Of a stretch of 64,000 nt of DNA, positions 10,683 to 22,299 are shown one piece after another; position 1 is the first letter of the stretch; every line of letters starts with the position of its first letter. The stretch covers positions 86,946 through 150,945 of the forward strand of contig VSDK01023723.1 of assembly GCA_009767595.1 (NCBI GenBank), written 5' to 3'. Position numbers and translations under genes: made by a program. Source of the stretch: Symbiodinium kawagutii (taxonomy: Eukaryota > Sar > Dinophyceae > Suessiales > Symbiodiniaceae). Under the pieces are notes generated by a model. The model had not been told where the DNA came from. It searched no databases and worked only from the letters and a program-made list of their open reading frames with translations.

Positions 10683-13203
10683 GCCACGCTGTGGTCGTGT
10701 ATCCTTTGGGGCAGTGGATCATGGTTTGGCCATGATTCTTCGTGATAGGTACGGCACCCACGCAACATGTGCTATTTGAAAGTGAAATCTGTCCTTCTGA
10801 CGTGATCGTTGAATTATTGTCAGGTGTTGTATGGAATCTTACACACAAGTGATTGCAGCAGGAACGCAGTTGGCATAGCTTGTGCACGTCATACCTTGGC
10901 GAGTCATTCCCTTGAACAAAAACTTGGGATCTCACGGGATCTCAGGGGGATCTCAGGGGGATCTCAGGGGATCTCAGGGGATCTCACTTCATACTTTGCT
11001 AAGACTCACAGCTTGTGTTGGTGTCCCCAGCTGATCTTTTCTTGTGATGCCTTAGACTTGGCGATAGCAAGTACTGCAACCCTGTGGCCAACCCCCGCAC
11101 CTACTTCAACACAGGGCTGGGGTGTGAGGATACATCTTCAGATGATATCTACACCCGGTCATGGGTGGAATCCAACTGGTGCTCTCTGCTTTGCTACGTA
11201 CAAGTTAAACCATCACGAACCATCATAAACCATAGGTATGAAGTATAGGTGTTAAGCTGATCAACTATTATTGACCATTTTTGACCAGTATGAAGCACTA
11301 ACAACCATCATTGACCATGTTTTGTCATCATAATTGTCACTCTTATTGATTACGAACCATTGTCAACCACTAGTAACCATCATTAAGCACTAGTAACCAT
11401 CATAAACCACTAGTAACCTTCATTAACCATCACCAAGCATATCTATGTGTGCTGCAACATACCCCTGCCGCCGGAGGTGGATCCGTGGAGCTTCACAGGG
11501 CCTGTGAGCGTGGCGCGGTCGCGAGGCGGTTGAGCTTGGTCAATCAGCTTGATGCTTGTAGTTAATGGATGTCAATGGTTAATAATCAATAATCCATGAC
11601 ATGGTTACTGGTTAATTAGTGGTGAATCAATAATCAATGAGTTAGTCAATAGTTATTGTCACCTGGTTTATGGTTAATTAGTGGTGAATCAATAATCAAA
11701 GAGTTCATGGTTACTGGTAATAGTTAATCAGGAGCCAAGGGTCATAGTTAATGCTTGATAATCAATGGTTAATAGTCAATGGTGAATTAATGGTTGAAGA
11801 ATTGACCGTGAATTAATGGTGAATTAATAATCTATGGTTAATATTCAATGGTTGATGGTTAATCAATGGTGAATTACTGGTTAGTGGTTAGTAGTCAATG
11901 GTTAATGGTTGATTAATTAATGGTGAATTCAGAAGTGTTTGGACCTCTGGAACTACGAAAGTACCAGTTTTTCTTTTCTGAAAACCTGAAAACCCTTCAG
12001 TTGGGTACCAACTGATCAACGAAATGGTTCCATCGGTATAGTCACTAGCAGTGGCAGTGGCTGTAAGGGGTGCCTGTGAGGCTTGTCCCGTTCCGCAACC
12101 AGTTTTGGTCATAGGCAAATGGGTATATCCATAGCTGTCAGAGTACTCCAAGTAATAGCCGTCAGAGTACTCCAAGTAATGACANNNNNNNNNNGAAAGA
12201 GTGATATGGGGGTTGCCACAATTTCAAAAAACACCCATGTCGCTTTCCGAAAGAAATGGAATTGGTTTTGGACGGCTTTGGGACCTCACAGTTTGGTCGT
12301 TGCAACAGCTTCGAACCGCATATTTCTTGTGCCCGGTGGGGCGTGAACAATTGAATACATAAGTCATAACAAAACCTTTGGTGATATGATACTCATGTAT
12401 ACATGCATTCATTACGCATGATTAAAAATGTACCTGCTGTGCAAGTGGCTATTGAAGGATACTTTTCCCCACCTTCCCCAGTCAAATTCACAAGGATCGT
12501 CACATTTCTAGGCTGTTGCCATTGCAAGAGCCGTACTCAACCGGTTGTTGACCACTGTGTCGTTTTTTTACCTTCAACCTAGATAGTAGATCTTGATCTA
12601 TATCATGTCGATAAGTATGCAAGATTCTGCCCAAACTTGTCATGACCACAATATTGACTAATTGAGTATCCCAAGGTTCCTTCTGTTCGTGGTTTCAGCG
12701 ATGAGGATTTTTTGTGAATGACCTCATACGATGGGCCTGTTTCAAAATGTTCGAATGACAGTACCTCATAGATCTATCCATATTTGCATTGTACTCATCG
12801 TTCTGTTCCTGCTGCTGCTGACCCATACCCAGCTTCCTTTTCTTGCTGGCTTAGTGCTATACCTAGCAGTAGGTTAGTATACGCATGTATACGCAACCGA
12901 CAACCAGTCTCTTGCAATAGCATCAACACATATCAAGACCAAACAGAATGAAGCTTCACGAAGTTTTCTTCAACTTTCCAAGGCACAGTGACCAACCCAT
13001 AGTGAGCGCCACCTACAGGAGCCACCAGCTGTGGTACATCACAGCTTTTGAAGCAACAGCTGAGGCTTGGGAAGGGACGTGGTTTCGGAGTCTCCAGAGC
13101 TGATCTTCCTGACCACGCCGCAACATGGCAGCAGTTTCCAAGGCAATGAGCAGTGGATGGGCATTAGGGGGTAGCTGTCTTGACAAATGATGATGATGAG
13201 GAT

Positions 13204-13234
<31 letters not shown>

Positions 13235-16200
13235 ATGGTGATGATCAGGGATGCTGGATGATGGATGATGATCAGGGATGCTGGATGATGGATGATGAAT
13301 GATGAATCTCTCTGTCTATGTATATATATATATACATGTATATGTCTATATACATACGCATATGCTATATTCATAGATGTGTGTGCATGTTTTTTTCTAC
13401 ATACGGAGGCAAGCGAGCAACGAGTAAGCCACACATACAGTGCATCCGCTAAAAAGAATCCCAAATTTTCGGCCCAGGGTCCCTCAAATTCTTAATTTAA
13501 ATCGCGCTGGATTTTCGAGCATCATGTGTTGAGGGTCCCTCAAATGTTTGACAAATTCTTGTTTATGTAAATGGCAAACGGCTGTGACCATCATGAAAAT
13601 CCATTGGTTTTGGGGCCTGGGACTGACTTTTTGGGCTGCTTCATTTTGAAGGGGGGAAAGTCAAAAACAAGTCGGAGCCTGAAAACTTTTTTTTTGATTT
13701 TTTTTGTTTTTCTGCAAGTTGGGGGCTCGACTCCCCCAAGTACTCCACGGTCCGCTCGGTCTGTTTGGGGACCTGTTTGCGTTCAGCTCCAGATTTACTG
13801 GTTCTTGGGCCAGCTGCACAGGCAGGACCAGCTGGACTATTGCTTTTAAGAATTGAATGCCCCAAATTGAGGGTCCCTCAAATTCTGAACTGAGCAGGGG
13901 GAAGATGCTTACATACCCGTAGGGACGGAAAAATATCGAGCTTCAAATTCTTGTAGAAAAGATTCTTTTACAGTACATGCGCTGTAGTGGAGATATGAGG
14001 AAGCAACCATCGCGGACAAACAAACATGATCAAAATACGCAATTGAGGATTCTGAATCGATAGCCTCGGCATCATTCTACTTTTAAGAATCACTATGGCA
14101 AGGTCTGTTGACGAGCCCCCAGCCAACAAACTATAGGAAACAAATAATTAAGCAAGCAATACCGTGAGTGTAGCGGGTGAAGAAGAGAAAATGTAATCCA
14201 ACAATCATAGGGAAAAACAATTTTCCCTTTGATTTTTTTCCCTTTCCCTTTAAAAAATATTTCCCTCTAAAGATGTTTTGCAGTTGTTCAATACGAGTCC
14301 TTGATCAATACATGCGGTCGTCCAAGCACGTTGGTGCCATTCGCATGGTGACGTTGGGAGCCATGGCGCATGAGGCACGGCTTGGAGCTCTCGGAGCGCT
14401 ACTTGTTGTATTTGAATGGACGCTTGGGATGATGCACAGCTTTCTGATGGCTCAAATGTAATGATTGATGCATGGCTAATGATCATTGATGATTGATGGT
14501 TAATGATGGTTAATAGAATGATTAATCATTGGTTAATGATTCAGTTAATGATGGTTCAGGATGGTTAATTGAATGGTTGATTCATACGGATGGGTAATAA
14601 ATAATTGGTTAGTGAATGGATGGTTCATAGATGGATAGCTGATGGCTTAATAACGGACATTTGATGGTGGTGTATAGTGGTTTCTGAGGGTTACAGTAGC
14701 TGATAGATATATAACTCATAGATCATTGAAGGATAACGGATGGAGAATTGCTGGATGAGCATCCCCATCACCAGCCATTATTATCACTGTCAGTACCTTG
14801 CAGAGTCCGCGAAGTGTTAGCAAGACAAATTATTGGGGGCAGACCATGTGGGGAACTCATTTGTTTCATTTGGCCGTTGCCAAATATAATGTATCTGATG
14901 TTTATCTATCAATCCGACGTACTTCATGAGAATACACGTGTGCACAGATTATAAAGATTGCCCCCTAACGTGTGTATACATGCAGTCGTGGTTGTACTTT
15001 GCGGCATGCGATACAGCGAAAGACCAACTAAAGACTGGCCAGCGGAAAATAGCAGCCGCCCAATGTTTGGATGCCATCATGCAGTTTCCACGTATTGTTG
15101 GTGGTTCAAGGATCTACAATGAATAGAAACTTACATGACGTTTTGCTTGGGAAGGGTCACTGTTCATGGCTCAACTCCCCCAACTATGAACATTACGGGA
15201 CTCACCTGCCTGCCTGCCTGGGGTCCGCAAATGACAGCAGATGCCCATGGTAAGGTGGTTTCACGTAAATCAGCTGGTTTGGCTTGTACACTACCAGTAC
15301 TAGGGATGTGCACAAGAACTGGGGCGGTACTCCACTTTGAGGTGTGCCTTCCACTTGGGTTGGCTTGAGGTGTTTGCGAACCACAATTGGGAAATATGGA
15401 TTATGTAATCCCATGGTAAATGTCCATGACCCATGAGTTTGTACTAAACCCAGGTTGGTTGTACATCCAAAAATGGTGCGCCCCCAAGCCCAACCACGAC
15501 GAGCTTGACAGACTCCAACAAGAATTTGTTGCTAAGGTGTCTGTTTCCGTTCGTGGTGGGGTGTAGCTTCATCCGCATTTTCTGGTTCAATTTCAGCTGC
15601 GTTGCAGCGAAGGGTCGTGGGAACACCACCGTTTTGGATCTATGTGGGTGCTTAGACTTAGCTTCATCCAGAAGTCATGAGCCGTTTGCCGGTGACCGAT
15701 GAACTAGCATCAAGTTGAATCATTGGAACCATGTTTGTGAACATCCCGAAGAACAAGCAACCCCTTGCCCTTGGTACAGGCACAGCGCAGCTGTTGGATA
15801 AGCTGGTGGAAATATGCAGGGCATCGGTTTAGCGTAGATGTAGCTATAATTGCTGATGGTTTCAGAAGCCGAGAGTCCTCTGAAGATGCTCCGCGCAATT
15901 GCGTTTGTCATGTGGACTACCAAGCAGCTACATACCAACTAATTACAATGTATATATATATATATATGTAAATTTCCAGCAGCATGAGCCACCCATGGTC
16001 GTCCAATGTGTCGTGCTCGCGCCGAGTTATGCTTGTGCCCCATCATGGCCGCACCATGCCGCCCAGCTGCAGGCGAGAACCGCGGGGCCACCCCGCTGGA
16101 TGACATGCCCCACGCTGCGGAAGGTCGAAAGGCCACACCGCGGATGGGAAAAAAACAGCTGGATCCACATGGTATATCCATCGTTTGGCAGTTGATACAG

Positions 16201-19200
16201 GGATTTGACCGGTTGTATTGGGAGAACTCAAGAATAAGCGAAGATAACATGATTTACAACATCAACCTATTTCAATGTAAGCCTCGGTGGTTATCAACTT
16301 AGGGATATGTTTGAAGACCAATATGGGAGAAACAATCAGGAGATTTGAGGCATTTGAGGGAAATGTAAAGCAAATAATGTCGAATGCAAGTCACGGGCAA
16401 TTTTGTGGAGCGAACAGTCGTGAGGAATGATCACGATCCAAGTTTTCTAACCAACCAATGATCTTGTACTATAAGCTATGTATGCAGTTCCTGTCCTTAT
16501 GCGCAGATCGCATACACACATGCGACAATGAATTATTAAATGTATTTCTGCATATACATGACATCACAAATAAATTTGTAAATACATAAATCATCTATAC
16601 ATATTTTCATGAATATGATATGGCGGCATGTATGAATCTAGAATCCGCCGTTGCAGCGATAGAACTGCGTTTCCCTCCAGCCATGTTTGGTTGCAACAAA
16701 CCATTGGTCTTTGTATTGATTTTTTACAGTTTTGGTGACAAAGCGTGGTACCTCCCATGGCTATGGACAATTCATCTTGATGGCCAGTGGTAATTCGGGT
16801 CACTTCAATAGGAAGATCATTTCAGATGAGGGAATTCAAGGGTACCGAAATTCAGCATTTCAGCACCACACTTCCCTGACGCTAAAGGATTTGACTTTTT
16901 TCCCCATTAGATAATTTTCCATGTTTAAGGTACCATGTTCGGCTGATTTTGTTGATTGCGAAGAGAGAGCAACGCCTAGAACTAATTTGGATTGATTTGG
17001 TTGTGGTTTGAAGGTTTTTGTGAGATACAGCTGTATGTATATGACATTGCCATCGTTATATCATGTACGCACATGTTATACCGTGCAGCCATATGCATCC
17101 TGTGCTTTATGCATCCTGTGATTTTTGGATGTACTGTAATAACTGTGGTTGTACCACCATGCTTTGTCCATCTCAACAGTCGCGATTGGTATATCAGCTG
17201 ATGCACAAGCTAGGTGAATAGACCTTTTAATCATGCTTAACAGGGGAGAGGCCAGTAGAGGGGTTGATCATTGTTACTTTGTGGTTCTAGTGGACTTATC
17301 AAAACCTGCCTTGGCTAATGACCGACCATCTGTTAGCCGAAGCCATTGGTCCCTTTGCCGTCATTGAATGTCATTGATCCATATTATACGGGACGTGTGG
17401 GATCATGCTTGCTAGGAAAAATGTATTGCCAGCGATGGTTGATCAGAGCCCGTTTGAGCAGAGTTCCAAGCGCGGTGCGCAGCAATTGGAGGTCGCATTA
17501 AGGCGGCTGCGGTATCATTTTTTGTAGCACGAATAGAGTAATATAGTGGTGGTTCAAAGGACTGATTGGTGGTGACCACGGTTAATCAGTAGATCGTCCT
17601 TCATGGCATCATCGGATCATTCTCGTCATGGACAATCATCTCTAACCATCACCATGATGATGACTATTATCAACACATCTCAAATTCTCCACAATCGTGA
17701 TCACAATCTCTACTGTAATACGTCCACCAGCAACGTGATGTCAGTGGAGAAACATCAGGATCATTGATTGCGATGATTGACCACAGTTGGTGTGATTATT
17801 GACAATCAGCGTTTTTTGTGATGTTGTGATGATCATTTTCTTTTGGCTAGAACTCCAATCATTGGTTGCTGATCATTCACCATCAACAAATTATATTACG
17901 TTATACTCTTGTCCACAATGATTGTCATCCCATTGTATCGGTTATCTCTAGTCAGATATATTCCAATCATTGTTAATCATAATGGTCAATCCTTGGATAT
18001 ACGTATTTGATAAAGCCACTCCCTCCTTATGATCAGCTAATGAAATATCATGAGCGGTCACTGGCCATTTCCAAGCATCATGAACCATCAATTCACCATC
18101 GATCAACCATCATTCAACCCTCCTTGACCAAATACAGATGATCGTGTAATCAAATCCCATAGCCATTCATGAATCACACCTAATCATGAATGATGATTCC
18201 ATACTAAGCCCACTATGTTGGTTGAGCATTCATGAAGATCACCATGGCATCATCCTTATTCCAACCATCCTTATCCTCAACCATGACCTGCCATTCCAGA
18301 TGATGGATGACCCACCAGGTGGCCTTGAACTTCACAACCCCCAGCGACGTGGCACGAGGATTGCTGCAACACCTCCAGGTGCACCAGGGGGAACTTGGCA
18401 GCCATGAACCTGTAGCGCTGTGCGCTACATTCGATAGATATAAAGCATCGGAACATGCAAGGATAACCAACTCAAATCAATTTGAAGTTACATAAGTTAC
18501 AAGGATAACCCAAGTTTGATAGTTACATAAGAGACCTAGAACCCATTTAAGGCTATTGGATATTAGACAAGTTACATTGGGTGAGAAACCTTATACAACC
18601 AATTTATATCGATTCAATGGGTAAACATCCTAACAAGATGTATTTTGCTCCTGGGGAACAGCCAGGTGTACAGGGTCGCACAACCGTGCAGATAGGCAAA
18701 GTTGGCGTGCAAATTACATATGTGTATGCACTTATGTATATGTATGTATGTTCTAAGGTTTGGCACAACAATATAATGTCCAGACTGATATGAATACGTA
18801 AATAATGATTCCAATGTATAGTTCTGGCACAGGTGCATATGTATAATAGATATTCCTTTATTGCTGAAACTTATATATATATATATATATATTATATATT
18901 TATCTATCTATTTGCAGAGGCAAACACCCAGGCTTGGACTTCACCTTGTTGGAGCCACCTGTTCTTCGCTGTAGCAAAACTCCTCATCTGCTCGAGTCCT
19001 GCCAGGCGAAGTCCTTACCCGTTGAAGGCCTGGAGGGTTTCTCCAACTCGCAGCCGTTGCCCATCAGTTGGGGAGAAATTCTGCCCTTGACGTCCCTTGG
19101 AGCTGCGCCTGAGATCTGAGATTGGTAGATCCTTAGAAGTCCCTGGATGTTGGACCTCGCAAAGGGAAGTCCCTGAATAACCTTTTGGCCTTGAAAAGTG

Positions 19201-20402
19201 CCTCTGGTTTTTCAACTGCAGATTTTTTAGATATGTAAAAAAACCTGAGTGGGCCATTTTCACTGATACATGCAGAGTGCTGCATCTGAAGCATGATCCC
19301 TGAGGTATTTGCAAAGCTATGCCAAGCTGCCACCAGTGATGCCGATGTCATTTCCTTTGAGGCTCGGGATGAACTGCTTGTAAGCAATCAATATCAGGGG
19401 GAGTAGAATCAACGAGGTCTCTTGGGAATTAGGCAAAGCATTATGAATAGTGGCATGAATGTCCGAGGTGAAGAAAACCAGGGGGGCGGCCAATTTATCC
19501 TGGTGCGTTTTGTGCATGATTGGGCTGAGCCTTTTAAAGGTGTAACTTTTTACAGATGCGCGGAGATTTGGAGGCCGGAAAGCAACCTTTCGAACCCAGA
19601 CGGACACAATAGCATTTTTTTGTCCCGCTGGTTCATTAATGGGACGCATCTACCATTATGAATTTGACAAATGACTATCATTCACAATCCAACTGGGAGT
19701 GGATCTCGATGCAGCACTGCTTGTGACATGGCTCCCAGAGATCCATGTGACTGGAAAACGACCAGGCGTTTCAACCACTCCGCGGAGATGTTTGATGAGT
19801 TGCTGGTTTTGGGTGCTGAGATTGGAAAGTTCTTGGATGACTTGCCTCAGAGACGCTATGAGAGCAAGACCAGGTGGCTGGGGTGATTCATAGCATGGAA
19901 CCATCAACTGATCGTGTTTGATGACACTTATCGACGTTGAGACCGTGACGGCTGTGCTAGTTTGGATTGGGGTTTGTTCAACCCCAGCTGGTGGGTTGAT
20001 TGTGACCAGGAAAACTCGGATGATGCTGCTCTATGGTTTCTGTAAATGAAATTTGTTGTGTGAATGTGTGGGGTTTATTTCCCTATCACATTGACATTGT
20101 CGTTGCCATCATTTATACATCATTAGCATGACAGTCGGTATCTTCATCATCATGAACACGCCCCTTGGGGTTTATTCAATACACCAAGTTCTCAATGCAC
20201 CAAGTTCTCAATCAATGTCACTGGAGCTGAGGAGTTTTGTGGATGGTCTCTGCTGATTTGGCGCACACTCACTTGAAGACTGGTCGCTCGAAGAAATCCT
20301 GGTTTGTGCACATCTCGCCCGATGACAGCTCCAAGTGCGATTCCCGTTCATGCAGTGTTTGTCCGTTTGTAATTTTCACTTCCTTCCTTCCTTCCTTCCT
20401 TC

Positions 20403-20433
<31 letters not shown>

Positions 20434-21355
20434 GCTTTCTTTCTTGGGTGAAAGAGAAGAAGTGCAAAGAAACGGTTTGGCTTCAACAAGTTTTCACGCG
20501 CTTGAGTCTGGTGGGCACGATCCCCCCTTCTCAATACAAACACATGACAAACACACAGAGAAAAACATCGTGCAGGTTGAGGTGATAGCAATTTCTCTGT
20601 ACCATGCCAACAACCGACAGTTGAATCGAGGCCCGTATGGCTATTGCCATTGTGCTCAGCCATATGATGATGCTTGCAGCCGGTGGGCCGCTGCTGGTGG
20701 GTCCATGGATGCCTTGAAAGATGCCAGGGAGTACCAGAGACACTCGGCTCGAAGACCCAAAACGTGGCGATGTGAAGGGTGTGGGCAAGAAATCTGGATG
20801 AAACAACAGTGAATGTGTCGATTTATGCCTTTCAATGCGTGATGAATTGTGACGAATTCACAGATTGTGACTCCAATGCCACCGTTGAATCAGTGGTGAA
20901 TCCCACAAGTTGATCACCGTCACACCGTTGATCATGGTCAGCATCTCCTAGTGGCTGTGTAAAGCCTATCTTGGATGCTGAGGACTCCCAAGCAGTTGAT
21001 CCCAACAGTGGTCTTGAACTGTTTCATGATGGATGTTCCATGTGATGATTTGATGATTTGATTGTCACCAAGATGTCGAACTGTTGATTTCCACTGACCT
21101 CAACAGGGTCATGTGATCCATCCCATGTCATCGTATAGGAACCCCATGGAAGCCTCCATGGTACGCCTCCAAGGACAAGGCGCCATGTCCTGTGGATTCA
21201 CTGGGCTGGTCACATTGCAGGGCTTCCTTTCCAGCACGGGCTGGACTGGCGCCGTCTTGGCCAACGAGCACCCCACCTACTACGGGATGAAGCTTGGACA
21301 AACTTCACATGAAACTCAGCAACTGATGGTGAACTTTAAATGTTTCAGGAACTAA
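10556..21355 (+). CDS. LigB/DODA-type class III extradiol dioxygenase, split gene
   Basis: Family motifs appear in order on the plus strand: AAVVPHGDFAYDPKLVN, PELIFLTTPQHG, VALNFTTPSDVARGLL, GFSNSQPLPISWGEILPL, TTRRFNHSAEMFDELL, VSADLAHTHL, GPYGYCHCAQPYDDACSRW, AMSCGFTGLVTLQG and HPTYYGM. Known for this fold: the early and TPHG-type histidines bind a non-haem metal, and a histidine in the AHTHL region takes part in catalysis, so ring opening of a catechol-like substrate with O2 is the family reaction. The true substrate is unknown. The start MALSFLSLLLAHLARVSDG looks like a signal peptide, so the product may be secreted or sent to an organelle. Exons placed: 10556-10682, 13065-13127, 18319-18378, 18918-19091, 19739-19851, 20232-20282, 20631-20730 and 21139-21355. 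The last five join in phase. One or more exons between 13.1 and 18.3 kb (the Tyr-Asn-Ser region) remain unplaced. Odd: a Gln is inserted inside the TPHG motif. Confidence 0.85.
10926..10988. repeat. GGGGATCTCA tandem repeat
   Basis: About six copies of a 10-11 bp unit inside the first dioxygenase intron. Confidence 0.9.
11220..11930. repeat. Degenerate AACCATCATT / GGTTAATGGTGAATTAA tract
   Basis: The first part is built from ACTAGTAACCATCAT words. The second (11560-11930) is built from TCAATGGTTAATNNTCAATGG and GTGAATTAATGG words. A GC-rich island at 11465-11540 interrupts it, with no clear coding frame. It is intronic relative to the dioxygenase. Confidence 0.7.
12138..12184. repeat. 20-bp tandem repeat abutting assembly gap
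   Basis: The unit GTCAGAGTACTCCAAGTAAT occurs twice and runs up to the gap, so the gap is probably a collapsed repeat. Confidence 0.8.
12185..12194. other. Assembly gap (10 N)
   Basis: Ten undetermined bases. The reading frames crossing it are not meaningful. Confidence 1.
13065..13127 (+). CDS. Dioxygenase exon with TPQHG motif
   Basis: Follows CAACAGCTGAG and reads LGRDVVSESPELIFLTTPQHG. It corresponds to the family's DVV..PDLIFLTTPHG. It ends in phase 1 at CATG before GCAGCA (GC donor); CCAAG|GCAATG at 13141 is an alternative. Compared with the family, about ten residues between LVN and DVV are missing, so a small exon before it may be unplaced. Confidence 0.75.
13195..13310. repeat. GAT trinucleotide and 28-bp tandem repeat
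   Basis: A GAT/GCT trinucleotide run is followed by two copies of GATCAGGGATGCTGGATGAT plus GGATGAT. Confidence 0.9.
13478..13883. repeat. Three copies of GGGTCCCTCAAAT
   Basis: Copies start at 13478, 13533 and 13871, two of them extended by TTCT. Between the last two lies a GC-richer segment (13725-13850) open on both strands and without a recognised domain. Confidence 0.7.
14465..14760. repeat. Degenerate GATTGATGGTTAATGATGG tract
   Basis: Imperfect 8-12 bp words of the GATGGTTAAT type, intronic relative to the dioxygenase. Confidence 0.7.
14986..15083 (+). CDS. Orphan exon candidate
   Basis: Follows ATACATGCAG and encodes SWLYFAACDTAKDQLKTGQR then KIAAAQCLDAIM, ending at CA before GTTTCC (phase 2). 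Composition is protein-like. It lies inside the dioxygenase gene but does not match that family at this position, so it is either an unrecognised exon or a nested fragment. Confidence 0.35.
15731..15832 (+). CDS. Orphan short frame
   Basis: ATG opens MFVNIPKNKQPLALGTGTAQ then LLDKLVEICRASV and stops. Composition is protein-like, with an amphipathic end. No family is recognised. Confidence 0.25.
   Translation: MFVNIPKNKQPLALGTGTAQLLDKLVEICRASV
16010..16300. other. GC-rich island, open on both strands
   Basis: Plus strand reads MCRARAELCLCPIMAAPCRP and later DPHGISIVWQLIQGFDRLYW followed by ENSRI. The PHG plus Tyr-(x)-Glu-Asn-Ser order vaguely recalls the segment expected between dioxygenase exons 2 and 3, but spacing is wrong, so I do not assign it. 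Confidence 0.2.
16300..18318. other. Long intronic stretch
   Basis: AT-rich with many AACCATCA words. One short GC-richer segment at 17440-17527 reads DQSPFEQSSKRGAQQLEVAL then RRLRYHFL on the plus strand and may be a small exon. Nothing else is supported. Confidence 0.4.
18319..18378 (+). CDS. Dioxygenase exon, VALNFTTPSDVARGLL segment
   Basis: Placed from ACCCACCAG|GTGGCC to CTCCAG|GTGCAC, phase 0 at both ends. It encodes VALNFTTPSDVARGLLQHLQ, aligning with the family segment that follows the Tyr-Asn-Ser region. Confidence 0.65.
18870..18910. repeat. TA dinucleotide run
   Basis: A run of alternating T and A close to the acceptor of the next exon. Confidence 0.85.
18918..19091 (+). CDS. 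Dioxygenase exon, WGEILPL segment
   Basis: Follows TATTTGCAG. The diagnostic part is LEGFSNSQPLPISWGEILPL (19029-19089). It ends TTGAC before GTCCCT, phase 2, which fits the next exon. The N-terminal third (GKHPGLDFTLLEPPVLRC) is not clearly conserved, and the start phase does not match exon 18319-18378, so the true start may be further inside. Confidence 0.65.
19739..19851 (+). CDS. Dioxygenase exon, TRR..HS.EM segment
   Basis: Encodes DPCDWKTTRRFNHSAEMFDE then LLVLGAEIGKFLDDLPQ. It corresponds to the family's PTRRY.HSVEM..ELL.LG. It ends CAGA before GACGCT, a GA donor in phase 1. Confidence 0.75.
20232..20282 (+). CDS. Dioxygenase exon with SADLAHTHL catalytic segment
   Basis: Follows GGAGCTGAG and encodes VLWMVSADLAHTHLKT, ending ACTG before GTCGCT (phase 1). 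Joined to the previous exon it gives LPQRVLWMVSADLAHTHL, as expected for the family. Confidence 0.85.
20384..20446. repeat. TTCC then TTTC microsatellite
   Basis: Perfect TTCC units pass into TTTC units inside a dioxygenase intron. The long plus-strand frame across it is an artefact. Confidence 0.95.
20631..20730 (+). CDS. Dioxygenase exon, PYGYC segment
   Basis: Follows TTGAATCGAG. It encodes PYGYCHCAQPYDDACSRWAA then AGGSMDALKDAR and ends at AGGGA before GTACCA (phase 2). It joins the previous exon as THLKTGPYGYC. Confidence 0.85.
21139..21355 (+). CDS. Dioxygenase terminal exon with HPTYYGM
   Basis: Follows TCGTATAG. It encodes NPMEASMVRLQGQGAMSCGF then TGLVTLQGFLSSTGWTGAVL and ANEHPTYYGM, the family C-terminus. 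After YYGM the frame continues KLGQTSHETQQLMVNFKCF to the stop at 21353, longer than usual, so a last small intron near 21290 is possible. Confidence 0.85.
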
Positions 21356-21989
21356 TTCATGTGGAAGTTGTGGAAACTACTCATCCAGTTTCCAAACACT
21401 GCAAGGGGTCCAACCCTAGGCCGGCACGAGACATCATATGAATCAGACCTCGAGATGAGCTTTCACGTGCTGTGAAATTCCACCTGGGTCGTTGATGGGA
21501 CTCATCATGTGCCAAGTTGTGATGTTTGCCGTTTGCAACATCGCTGGCGTGACTTTTATTGAACTTGCGGTTGTTTGCCATCACATACTCGTCACCCTCC
21601 AATTGACCATCATTTACCACCATGAAAACATATGAAAACAGTGTAGGGGTTCATTAGGAATATTGGCATTTGGCATAAATTGAGATATGGTAAAACTATC
21701 ATGAATCATCAAGCATCAAAGATTATTACATTTCACTGGTGGAAGGGGGAACACAGCAATAACTAGACGGCAGAGTACATTTGTTCACTGATTTCTGACC
21801 TTTTGATCGACGCATGCGACCAAACAATACGCACAATTGCACCTATATATGTTGGAACTGTATGCAGTATGGTTCCATATGAAGCTTTGTCTAAAGGTGG
21901 AGAGCTATACAATACTTATTCTATGACGAATGCAAAAGTAATCTGTAATTGGGATGTGTACCCTGAATGGCGGGGTATCGATGAGCATA

Positions 21990-22042
21990 TGTAAATAAAT
22001 AAATAAATAAATAAACAAACAAATAAATAAATAAACAAATAA

Positions 22043-22074
<32 letters not shown>

Positions 22075-22095
22075 GTATATATGTGTGTATATATA
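21990..22095. repeat. AAAT tetranucleotide plus TA/TATG run
   Basis: About 13 imperfect AAAT/AAAC units followed by alternating TA and TATG. Confidence 0.95.
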
Positions 22096-22203
22096 CGGCA
22101 AATGCCTGGGCTTTGCCCGGAGTCACGAGACCTGCCAAAAAGTTACTCCTGTCAAATGTTCAAAGCCCTGCGCATGCCCGTTGTTTTGGGAACTTTTAGA
22201 TGC

Positions 22204-22290
22204 AAGAAACCCAAAACCCTAAACCACAAACCCTGAAACACCCTAAAACCCTAAATCCTAAAGACTAAAACCCTAAACCATATTATAAAA
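22204..22290. repeat. Degenerate telomere-type CCCTAAA array
   Basis: About seven to nine degenerate units of CCCTAAA (variants CCCTAAAA, CCTAAAT, CCCTGAAA). CCCTAAA/TTTAGGG is the telomere unit reported for dinoflagellates and plants, so this is an interstitial telomere-like tract. Confidence 0.7.
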
Positions 22291-22299
22291 CTCAAAGCC

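Noticed and set aside
11888..12175. 95-codon minus-strand frame beside the N gap
   Set aside because: Built largely from a 20-bp tandem repeat and degenerate TTAATGG text; runs into an assembly gap.
13039..13464. 141-codon minus-strand frame
   Set aside because: Composed of His/Ile runs from the GAT and TA repeats and overlaps the plus-strand dioxygenase exon.
20237..20812. A single 191-codon ORF
   Set aside because: It merges two real dioxygenase exons through an intron with a TTCC/TTTC microsatellite; the exons are annotated separately.
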